Source of the DNA: Diphasiastrum complanatum
Taxonomy: Eukaryota; Streptophyta; Lycopodiopsida; Lycopodiales; Lycopodiaceae
Length of the DNA: 64,000 bases
Assembly: GCA_029204225.1 (NCBI GenBank)
Contig: CM055110.1
Location: 44,906,953 to 44,970,952 of the forward strand
Direction: 5' to 3'
This document shows positions 25,701 to 32,682 of the stretch, piece by piece. How positions within the stretch are numbered: position 1 is the first letter of the stretch; each line of letters starts with the position of its first letter. The position numbers were made by a program, and so were the translations under genes. A model generated the notes under the pieces. It saw only the letters and a program-made list of their open reading frames with translations. It was not told the DNA's origin and made no database searches.

Positions 25701-28700
25701 GCTTTCGTGCCATCCTTCTTTTGGGATTGTGTTACCTAGAATTTGTGCTTATTTTATTATTAATGAACGTCAAACATTGTCTGGCATAGAAACAATCACT
25801 GTAGACACCATACCATGTATGCAGGGTCCAGTGAGTGACAGGGAGTACAGGGCCTTACTTCCTGATACTGCAAGTATGATTGATTTAGCAGAAAGCATGA
25901 TCAGAGAAGGAAAAGGACTGGATCTCATGCCAAGAGAAGCAAACCCAGATGCTCCTATCACTGCCTATAGGTATTACCTACTTTACAAATCTGTTTTAGT
26001 AGTCAACCTTGGTTACGGGAAAAAAATGCTATAAATAAGAAGCCAACAGTTTCTGTCTCAATGCAACGTTAAAATTTGTCCCTATTATCTAGCCTGACTT
26101 ATTTTAACATCAAATCTTGTACAAATGCCTCCAAACAGTTTTGAGTCTTTTTAGTTGGAGTAATGACTTGCATCTGTACAAAATGAACTTTTTGCTTGAT
26201 ATTAAACCAAGATGCTTTTGTCCCTTCAGCAACGTTGGTAGGAATATGACATTTTCTGATTATCGAATTAGTAAACCTTCTGCAAAGATTTGTCTTCTAA
26301 TATATTATTTTCATTTGTGCATCTTATCATTCTGGCACAATCATCATATTTTGCATTTTGACTTCTCTGTACCCATGTGAATCGGTAGTGCACCAAAAGT
26401 GGAAACATGTTTGTGCTGTGCCCCCGAGTAAGATTCTGGGATTCATGATTGATCTGCCATTCTCAATGGATGCCTGGTTGTCTTGGCCATGAAAGGGAAC
26501 CCTTTGCCCTGTTGCGCATTCCTAAATTACCTAGACGGAGACATATCTGGATAAAGTTGTCAAGATCATGAGTTGCTACTTCTGTTTCCGACCACACATA
26601 TAGGAAGAACACTGTTGTAGAGTAGATTTGCTCCTTGGGAACCTTTTGGACTGCACCATGTTTCCTCATTCTTAAAAGTCTGTCACTACGGACATAATGG
26701 GGCTGTCTGTTTGTGTCAGAAGCATTCACGTCAAGCAGACGGTCCTGGCTAGTTCCTTAAAGCCTTTTGTGCTAGGCTCTCTGCATATTGGTTGTTTCTC
26801 CATAAAATTCTTTTTTATCACTTGTACAGTCCTGAGATGTATCAGTCCAGGGCCATGTGCTTGTATAAAAGTGACTCAATTTCCCGTAGTTCTTGGACAA
26901 TTTTTTGAAAGATCTTTTGGAAGATAGTATAATTGCCAGGATTATATGGTACACAGAACATTTATAGGTTCAACTGGACATCCCTTCAATTCTCTAACTT
27001 TGGCTCTAACTATGATCAATCTCAGATATCAGACTCTTTTTAATTATAGACTTACGATCCACATATCTATTTAGTTTCAACTAGCATCAACAAAACGAAG
27101 ATTGCCGTCCCTGTATATTAAGCGTCTCCCTATATGCTTTGCCTTCTGCAGGGCTTTTCTTCTCTCCAACACTTGGACGAATGTGAGATCTTCATCCAGA
27201 AAGATCTTGTTATCGTTTATGTCTTTGATGTAGTACCTCCCGTCTTTCTTGGTATGCCAAGCTGAGTCCAAAAAACCATTGCCATTGTGCTAGAGATTAG
27301 TTGCCAAAAATACCTTGGCTTCCTTAAGGGCATCCTGAGAATCTGGGATGCCTCTGACACGAACATTAAGAGCTGGATTCTGTCAAGGATAATTCAGAAT
27401 GGCTTGTCATGTTACTCTTGATATCGTTTTTGTCAATTCATTTGGAGCTACTACTATTGGGTCCAATGAGGCTTATGATGCCAATCGGCTTAAACTTCCA
27501 GAGTACTCTCATTCCTTCTAGTTACCATTCTCAGGTTCAGCTACAACCGCCCTGACCTCGACATCAAGTTCAAAATTTAGCTCATTGGAAGCTAGACCTA
27601 ATGACAAGACCATAAGGGAGAACCCCATTGATGTGATTGCTCAACCTTCGCTGCAGGATCCTTATCAAACATGTGATCTGGCTATTCAGTGACAAGCTGT
27701 CATGACTCAATCAAATGTTGACAACAATGATTATGCTATAAAGGGAAGAGTTAGGATGTCTTGTACGGGTTTATTGGCTTCTTCAGTTGTTTTGGCAGTT
27801 ACGGCCTGATTTAGCTGCATTTGGAACCTTAAAACTATGTTAATCAGTTACGGCCTGATTTAGCTGCATTTGGAACCCCAAAACTATGTTAATCGTTTAA
27901 ATCCCATCTGAACCATTGTCACAACATCTAGGACCGCATTCTACAATGGAGATCTTAAGTCGTGGGTGCCCCAACTCTCATGAGAGGCTGGAAATTTTAA
28001 TTGGAAAATACCATTGATGGGTCCTCGTTTGGTAGCTTTTACTGATAGAGATATGAGTTTCTTTGAGGGAGAACTATTAAAGGGACAGTTTTGTATAACC
28101 TACAAAAGCAATGCAGTATCATGAATATTTGTTCCCCCCCCCCCTCCCCGCCAAGCGAACTGCGTTTCTAGAAACGTTTTCTTCTCAGAAATGTGTTTCT
28201 GTGCAACTCTGTAACAAACCTTCAGATTCATCCGTTCACCAGACAACTGTGGGCTCTATTGATCAGTAAAGCTCCCTCTCTCTCTGCAAGTTTGTTTTGT
28301 GTGTCTAGACAATCTATCAGCATAAGATATCTGTAACCACTTGCAGATACTGATTTCTTTTTAGCTATGGGATAGATACTTCATGTAAAGCATATGTTAG
28401 TGACGGATTTCTTCTGGAATTGTCAATGTAAAGAAGTGAGGACCAGTTTTCCTCCCATTTGCGAGGTCTATGTGCTTGTAGTGTTTTACTGCATCTTAGG
28501 AGCAGAGTTTTAGGTGTTCCTGTCATTAGTTTCCTATACTAAGGTGAATGAAATCATCCTAAAGTTTCTGTTTGTGTGTTTGAAGGTATCGATCTCTTTC
28601 TGCCTACATGGGAGATGATGATATGTTCAGTTCTGATCTTACAGATGAGCAACTTCGGGTCAGACTTGGGCACATGTCAAGAATACCTTGTCAGGTTGTC

Positions 28701-29401
28701 CTTGTAGTCTGAGCTCTTTTACTTTGTGGTTTTCGCATGCAAGCGTTTAATACTTCATACTCTCAGATGGCAGCGATGCTTAGTGATCTTGGAAAATTAG
28801 ACATAAGAAGTGCTATAAGAAATTAGAATGCAATCATGGAGCCAAGATAGCTAAAAGTTTGTTAGATTTCAAGTTGTTCATTTGAAACCTTCAGAATCAA
28901 GGGAATCAAAGTGGGACTGCCATGAAATTCCTATTATTCCCTACTAGGCTTAAACTTTGATTCACTTATCCTTTTTGTTGTGGCCCTCTTCTGCACATAG
29001 GTTATTTTCTCAATGAGTGACGAGTACGTGCCAGAGTATGTGAACAAGCCTATTCTCGTGCAGCGGTACTCTTCTCTGATAATCTTGCTATACCATTGTT
29101 TTTTACCTTTTACAAGATAACTAGCAATACCAAGTGTTAAGGCTGCCCTATGAATGATCTGCTATAGATGTAATTTGTGCATCTGAACTGTTTTAACCCA
29201 TGCTTATTGCCAGATAGGGAAGAATGTGCTGATCTGTTGTGTCTCCAAAGCAGGTTGTGTGATGCCATGGGTGGAGCCGAGAAGGTTACCATTGCCTGGG
29301 GTAATCATGGTTTATCAAACAGAGTGCAGGAAGCTGTGAAAGCCATGGTCGAATTCATAAGAAGGGAATGGCCAAAAGGATGGGATGATCCATGGCGATG
29401 A
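3862..29401 (+). CDS. alpha/beta-hydrolase, DUF1749/UPF0613 family, nine exons
   Basis: My splice model: 3862-4176, 15390-15466, 24328-24433, 24891-24983, 25178-25243, 25825-25970, 28586-28694, 29001-29065, 29254-29401. All introns are GT-AG, all phases join, and the total is 1125 bp (374 aa plus stop). The family is recognised from blocks such as LGGLTDGFFATEY, SSYAGYGTSSL, PVSDREY, AYMGDDDMF and GGAEKV. The nucleophile elbow GHSTGC gives Ser193; Asp311 (SDEYVP) and His344 (GNHGLS) complete a likely triad. Residues 1 to about 90 are Ser/Pro/Ala-rich before the conserved MSLQGTLFKYG start, and could be a plastid transit peptide. The substrate is unknown; plant and fungal relatives are annotated only as hydrolases. 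Introns 1 (11.2 kb) and 2 (8.9 kb) are filled with transposons, yet the exons show no damage, so the gene is probably functional. Translation may instead begin at an internal Met near residue 85 or 90. Confidence 0.9.
5058..5434. mobile_element. hAT-type MITE in intron 1
   Basis: A 377-bp element with inverted ends beginning CAATGTTTCAT and flanked by near-identical 8-bp direct repeats (CCTTGATG at 5050-5057, CCTTGTTG at 5435-5442). Its subterminal DNA is built from repeats of a short word (CGTTTCGAAACG, GCGTTTGAAACG). There is no coding capacity. An 8-bp duplication with CA..TG ends fits the hAT superfamily. Confidence 0.8.
5470..5635. mobile_element. small GC-rich MITE-like insertion
   Basis: A roughly 165-bp island of repeated GGACGCG/CGCGTCC words around an A-rich centre. 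The ends are imperfectly inverted (AAGGTTGGGGGGTCCAGACG against the reverse of CATGTCTGGGACTT). TGATGC appears at both edges as a possible target duplication. It resembles the nearby hAT-type MITEs in design, but the boundaries are less certain. Confidence 0.5.
5636..6640. other. intron 1 sequence without recognisable features
   Basis: AT-rich intronic DNA. I see no conserved coding frame, terminal repeat or tandem array in it. Confidence 0.5.
6641..7184 (-). repeat. 3' LTR of antisense gypsy element
   Basis: On the minus strand the segment starts TGTTAAGTACCC and ends ...TATCCCA, so it has TG..CA ends and is 544 bp long. It is immediately preceded by a polypurine tract (minus-strand CTTAAAGGGGGAAGAA, 7185-7200). 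A TATA-like TATGTATATAGAGG lies inside (about 6940-6957). The pol remnant directly upstream supports its identity as the downstream LTR. Confidence 0.75.
7185..8430 (-). pseudogene. Ty3/gypsy chromovirus pol remnant (RNase H, integrase, chromodomain)
   Basis: Reading leftward on the minus strand: RNase H (VLYQDGRPVAFESKKLDLAQ, STYEKKLFAIIH, RHYLYGARFTVMADHQSL), its tail YHKGTSNCVVDALSR, then integrase core (AIWVDGLTKLAQFIPTKST, YGLPNDIVSDRDSTFTGKF), then a chromodomain (EFLVRWKGTSNEEYTWE) about 250 bp before the LTR. Stops and frameshifts break the frame repeatedly. Gag, protease and RT are absent: the copy stops at about 8430, where a copia LTR abuts it. It lies antisense within the hydrolase intron and cannot encode protein. 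Confidence 0.85.
8430..8948 (-). repeat. 3' LTR of antisense copia element
   Basis: On the minus strand it begins TGTTGGAATGTAAATGG at 8948, directly after the polypurine tract TAAGGAGGG (8949-8957). It contains a TATA-like CTATATATATGTG (about 8598-8610). The far end, near 8430, abuts the gypsy remnant, and a clean CA end was not found. It includes the 23-bp tandem repeats listed separately. Confidence 0.65.
8630..8716. repeat. tandem repeat inside copia LTR
   Basis: About four copies of a roughly 23-bp unit (CTTGACTATTGGCTNTCCAACTA), differing by single bases. Such arrays in LTR U3 regions often vary in copy number between insertions. Confidence 0.85.
8949..12030 (-). pseudogene. Ty1/copia internal region with deletions and a duplicated linker
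   Basis: Minus strand, right to left. UBN2-type gag (about 11966-11520: DRLDGTNYSLWCYMIKNLL, WETLAKMFQV). A join deletes the end of gag, the zinc knuckle and the protease. Then comes a long integrase frame (11443-9935) with the HHCC finger (LWHARFAHLN, CERCILGKFQ) and D-D-E (HSDVCGP, RTDRGGEY, NGVAERKNRT). After the RT start HTWVLVDLPHGA the frame jumps straight to GIFISQQRYIQ, so most of RT is deleted. A second, diverged copy of the integrase-RT linker follows at about 9900-9240. No 5' LTR was found to the right. It lies antisense in the hydrolase intron. Confidence 0.85.
12430..13600. repeat. LTR-like segment with TTCGAAGTGTCCGAC repeats
   Basis: Starts TGTTGGGAATTAAG (12438). It carries degenerate tandem copies of a TTCGAAGTGTCCGACATCTTCGAC word (12700-12920) and related Cys-box-free AT/CG words up to 13200. 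A TATA-like GGTTATAAATACAG lies at 13334-13348, and a purine tract AAGGGAGAGTG precedes 13600. These suggest a plus-strand LTR of about 1.1 kb, but no partner LTR or primer site was found. An open frame across the repeats (12694-12984) is probably not coding. Confidence 0.4.
13609..13736. repeat. inverted repeat able to form a hairpin
   Basis: ACTATTTGTCTTTAATGGAGA (13609-13629) is the near-perfect reverse complement of TCTCCATTAAAGGACAAATAG (13714-13735), with a loop of about 85 bp. A smaller GGTAC...GTACC palindrome sits in the loop. It is intronic and transcribed with the hydrolase pre-mRNA. Confidence 0.7.
14107..14119 (-). other. LTR-retrotransposon primer-binding-site remnant
   Basis: The minus strand reads TGGTATCAAAGCC, one mismatch from the initiator-Met tRNA complement TGGTATCAGAGCC used by many plant LTR elements. 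Neighbouring DNA (14040-14400) is GC-richer and may be an element leader, but I found no LTR or gene. Confidence 0.45.
14444..14666. mobile_element. hAT-type MITE
   Basis: A 223-bp element with ends CAATGTTTCACGAATCGG and ...GGATGAAACATTG, flanked by a perfect 8-bp duplication AGTCCATT (14436-14443 and 14667-14674). Nearly the whole element is repeats of the words GATTCGAA and CGAATCGG. It has no coding capacity. Confidence 0.9.
15925..16170. mobile_element. degenerate relative of the hAT-like elements
   Basis: Contains ATCTGATACCCATATTGGCACCAAAAAAAAA, the same segment that precedes the right end of the element at 31873-32674. It is followed by a zone of TTCCGGGAA/CATTCGGGAACGGAATG words ending GTGCAACATTG. 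The left boundary and target duplication were not resolved. Confidence 0.5.
16579..16855. mobile_element. hAT-type MITE
   Basis: A 277-bp element starting CATAATTGTGGTGCATTCCGG and ending ...GCATTCTGTTGCATGTATG, with a perfect 8-bp duplication GATTAGAT on both sides (16571-16578 and 16856-16863). Subterminal repeats are built on the word GCATTCYGGA. There is no open frame of note. Confidence 0.8.
17667..18251. mobile_element. hAT-type MITE
   Basis: A 585-bp element with ends CAATGTTTTGAGGGCCGATTCG and ...GCGATTCGTGAAACATTG, flanked by a perfect 8-bp duplication AGTACAAT (17659-17666 and 18252-18259). The ends carry the same GATTCGAATCGG words as the 14444 element, so both belong to one family. 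The interior is AT-rich and non-coding. Confidence 0.9.
18790..19210 (+). pseudogene. Ty3/gypsy integrase fragment
   Basis: Plus-strand reading: SESDGQTEST, then MEDMLRTYM, EYYIPLIEFALNSRKHSAIG, YSPSVFMYAFQPRSPVNV. This is the C-terminal half of a gypsy integrase core (the SDGQTE..N..LEDMLR and NS..HSA.G.SP.....G..PR blocks). Stops interrupt it, and no adjacent LTR or RT is recognisable. A TATA-like CCTATATATACCTATAG at about 19379-19393 may be the promoter of a decayed LTR. Confidence 0.8.
20945..21012. repeat. (GA)n-(GAA)n compound microsatellite
   Basis: About 20 GA units run directly into about 9 GAA/GGA units. It sits just downstream (minus strand) of the ORF1-like frame. Confidence 0.95.
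21370..22355 (-). pseudogene. coiled-coil, LINE ORF1-like protein, frameshifted
   Basis: Minus strand: 240 codons from MAKNKKTPVSAS at 22355, then a frame change near 21640-21660 into MEEQEKRASKTLNSRLRGVKF...NDYISSTF, ending at 21370. The first part has an Ala/Pro-rich head followed by long heptad-rich helices (LQQRIEILEF, ETRLNKGIDIASIHKLHDEL). The second resembles the start of the RRM-like domain of LINE ORF1 proteins (LRVRG..EGE motif). No zinc knuckle and no following endonuclease/RT frame is visible, so a LINE origin is not proven. It could be cargo of the surrounding hAT-like element. A related fragment lies at 27077-27380. Confidence 0.55.
22684..22739. repeat. (GA)n microsatellite
   Basis: About 28 GA units, inside the hAT-like element in hydrolase intron 2. 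Confidence 0.98.
23447..23564. repeat. perfect 59-bp tandem duplication
   Basis: Two identical adjacent copies, 23447-23505 and 23506-23564, beginning TTCTAAAAGTTGAAGTGCTG. The absence of mismatches implies a recent slippage or replication event. It is intronic. Confidence 0.95.
27077..28205. mobile_element. decayed relative of the 20770 element with ORF1-like C-terminus
   Basis: The minus strand 27375-27080 reads NVRVRGIPDSQDALKEAK, then after stops DSAWHTKKDG and KIFLDEDLTFVQVLERRKAL. These are the RRM-like start and the DEDLT..Q C-terminal motif typical of ORF1 proteins. A right end at about 28150-28205 carries CGTTTCTAGAAACG and TCAGAAATGTGTTTCTGTGCAACTCTG, the same word set as the ends of the 20770-22995 element. 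The left end was not located. It lies in hydrolase intron 6. Confidence 0.55.
27797..27893. repeat. tandem duplication of a ~49-bp unit
   Basis: AGTTACGGCCTGATTTAGCTGCATTTGGAACC followed by AAAACTATGTTAATC occurs twice in a row, with two mismatches (TT against CC) after GGAACC. It is intronic. Confidence 0.9.
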
Positions 29402-29851
29402 GATTCTTCGTCTGCTGATCATTCGTTGATTATTTCTTATGTTGGACTGCTTACTGTGCTCTGCTTGCCCAAGATTTAGGCAAGTGAGTCCAATAGCAGC
29501 AAGATATTTTCAATCTGGGTATTGAATTTGTTAATGTGATAATGTCTCAATGAAATGCTGTATACAGGCGTTTGAAAATTTTAAGCTTGATAATTTGAAA
29601 TATTTCCAGGTCTATTCTGATTCTTCATGACAAAGGACTAGCATTATGAGTTTACTGGGCACACATTCATGCCACGTTACATAATAATGACACTCAGAAG
29701 TCGATGTAATTTAGTCTTTTTCTTTGATCTTGGGAAGCCTGCGAATCCATTGTCATGTGACATTCTGAGGAAAATATTATCAAGTGAGGGTGTTTATTTT
29801 TCCCCTTATGTTGTGCATTTGGTCCTGACTTTTCTCGAATTACATTCTAAA

Positions 29852-29861
29852 AATAAATAAA
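29852..29861 (+). terminator. candidate polyadenylation signal of the hydrolase gene
   Basis: Two overlapping AATAAA hexamers, about 450 bp after the stop codon. The assignment is by motif and position only; nearer AAT-rich variants may be used instead. Confidence 0.4.
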
Positions 29862-31864
29862 GCTTCAGGGTAAGATGTTCATCATTTTAAAAGACCTAAT
29901 GTGAACATATTCAAACCGAATCTCTGAATATACTATCTTGAGAATAGATGGTAGAATCCAAAAAGCATAGCGGCATCCAGTCAGTCACATCATCAGAAAA
30001 ACCGATGATGTCTAAACACCGTAATATCTCTTGTTAGATGGAGTCAATTTAAGATGGCTTGTGATATGACAAAGGTCTAGTAGACAAGGTGACTTCAAAC
30101 AAGAAATTGCACATCCTCATTCTCTTCCATTTGACAAAATCATCTTGCTATTCTCAACAAAGATGCAAACACCAAAGCCTCTCTATCATAAAACGAAATT
30201 AAAGAAAAGATGCATTGCCTTCAACCTCTGCCTTTGCATGTACGGTTCCATGAAATAATTGTGCTTTCTGTTGCTTGTGCTTGCCACCTTTTGCAGCAAC
30301 ATCATTATTGGAAGGAACATGATACCATGTAGTCTTCATAATGAGCCTTCTCCAAATATGTGTTAATTCATTTCCAGAATGGAGCCTTCACATGTAGATC
30401 AAGCTGCACTTGACTTTTGATGGATGTAGTCTACCTCTCTCTTCAAAAAAAAAAAAAAAGTTGCAGGGAGCTTACAAGGTACATAGCTAGGCTATCTCTA
30501 CCATCATCTCTTTGAAGATATTGTTTTAAGAAAGCTCTGGATAGTCTCCTTTAAAATAGTGGTGTAAACAGCTTTGTGTAGGGGGCTTTCAATGTACGTT
30601 GCTAAGCTATCTCTACCATCATCTCTTCGAATATAATGTGTCAGCCAATGAGAAGGAAAGATTTCTGAAGTAGAAAAATTGTTCAACCCTTCTAGTGGCA
30701 CAATAGCTTCTGATTGACAATCTACTTCTAATGCTTCAAACAACTTCTATATAGGGTTTTCCAAGTTATATGGCTGCCCTCTTTCTTTCATCAACTCTTG
30801 GAAGAAAATGTGTCAGTCAATGAGAAATGAAGATCCTTGAAATAGAAAATTCACCAATCTTGCCCGCTGGTGTGACACTAGTGTAATAGCCACCAAACAC
30901 TAGGATTAGCTTGGCCCCTGGCCTAGCTTGAGGAGCAACCTACATTGGTCTTACACTTGCCCCATGTCGCATGATGGGCATGGCACTTCCCTTTGCATGT
31001 GTATTTGCATTATGTACATCACCATCATGTGTGCCATGTGCATCGATAGCATCATGTGGCTCATGATTGTCATGTATCCAAATACATTATACACCATCTC
31101 TATTTTGGCCATCAATTTGTTGAAGATTATTATGTAAGCCAAGGAAAATGAAGGCTTATCGAGTTATAAAATTTGACAACACTCTTAGTTGTGTGCAATT
31201 GCCTAGTGATACTGTGTTGCCTCATTCTAACTTGCCCAGCAGGCTCTTGCAATCTGACTTTGGCTGCATGGGCATTTGCATCATGCGCCAGGGTGGGTGT
31301 GCTAGCATGGCCCTAGCACCTGATTTGGCCTACATGGCTTGCACTCGAATCCATTATAGATGCATGGCCCTACAGCTTGAGAATCTGGCCTAGATGATGT
31401 TGAGATTCATGAATCTGCCTGTAGGATTATGCACCAGCCAGATTTTGTCAAGATGGCCTTGCAGTTAGAAATGGGATCCCTGCATTCATAAAGTGGATTG
31501 CCTGGAGGGATGTGCTAGATGCATATGGTACTTATCCCTGCCTGTACATGAGAATTGAAGGGGGTTTGCATGCCCACTAACTAGCCCAGTAGCCTGTGAA
31601 CCTTGCCTTTCTGAGGTTGTGCCACCTCAAAGCTACCTAACTATATATGATATGTTGTGTCCTCCTTGAGTATGTATCACAATCAACATGTATTGTGAGC
31701 AAATGTTCTATTACCCTTGTGAAATTTTGAAATACGTCTGCCCATATTGTGAGCTTCGTCATACTCTTGAATTGGTACTAACGGACTTGTCCTCATCCAA
31801 AACCCTTGTGATATATCCTTATCAAAAGTCTTGGATGTACTAAAAGAGGTATAGCTAGTTGATA
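29862..31864. other. intergenic; degenerate tandem repeat at 30468-30880
   Basis: No gene recognised. From about 30468 a unit containing GCTAGGCTATCTCTACCATCATCTCTT is repeated near 30579 and more loosely near 30753, with GTGTCAGYCAATGAGAA shared by the last two copies (spacing about 111 and 174 bp). 30900-31700 is rich in GCATG words without clear periodicity. Confidence 0.5.
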
Positions 31865-31872
31865 TATGAGAC

Positions 31873-32674
31873 CATAGTTGCAACAAATCGCGATCCGCTG
31901 GGTCCACGAATTTGCGAATCGCGATTCAAACCGCAAAATGTGCAAAAATTTAAATTTAAATTTTATTTTTTATTTTTTGGAAAAATAGCTTATGGCTAAA
32001 TTTTTTTTAGGAGAGCAATGGTCAAACCAGTGTTTTGCCTCCCAGAAGTGCAGTAGATAGGGCACAAATAGATAAAAGTCAGTAGCTATTTGGTTGCTAT
32101 TTGCTCTGGTTCTCATTAATTGTTAATGCTACAGTTTGGGCTATCAACTCTATGGATGAGGATCACTTTTGCAATCATTTCACTGGAGATGTGAGTGCAA
32201 TGTGCATATAGTTGGGGGCATAAATATTGGGCCCTTATCGGAGCGCATCACCCCCCCATATTTCTCTAGGGGGGGGGGTGCAGGGAGGGCAGCCCCCCCC
32301 CCCCCCCCCCCAGCTACTGTCGCCGAGGGGGTCCAGGGGGGGGGGGGGGGGGGGGCGGCGACAACCACCTAGGTACAATTGCGAAAGCGAGGTACAATTG
32401 CTCTTCAGTTCTCTGTCTTTGTCCCACTGGAGTCATCTGTGATTGTAACGAGCAAGCTAGAGGTTAGTTTTGAATTTTTATCCTTGACAGAACCCAACAT
32501 GGATTAATGCACCTTACACGACCATCTTGTACCTGAAACATTCGACAAACTACACAATAATAATGCTCTTAATTAGAGCTTTCATCTGATACCCATATTT
32601 GCCCCCCCCCCAAAAAAAAAAAAAAAGATTTTGAACGATTTTGGACCGCGATTCGGAATCGTAGTGGAACTATG
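31873..32674. mobile_element. hAT-like non-autonomous element with C/G homopolymer hairpin
   Basis: An 802-bp element with ends CATAGTTGCAACAAATCGCG and ...GGAATCGTAGTGGAACTATG, flanked by a perfect 8-bp duplication TATGAGAC (31865-31872 and 32675-32682). Subterminal words are CGAATCGCGATTC. The interior holds runs of 19 C (32293-32311) and 20 G (32336-32355), about 24 bp apart. The right third is homologous to 22741-22880 and 15990-16030. Open frames across the C/G runs are low-complexity artefacts. Confidence 0.85.
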
Positions 32675-32682
32675 TATGAGAC

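Noticed and set aside
32169-32442. Pro- and Gly-rich frames
   Set aside because: Produced by the C and G homopolymer runs of the hAT-like element, open on both strands.
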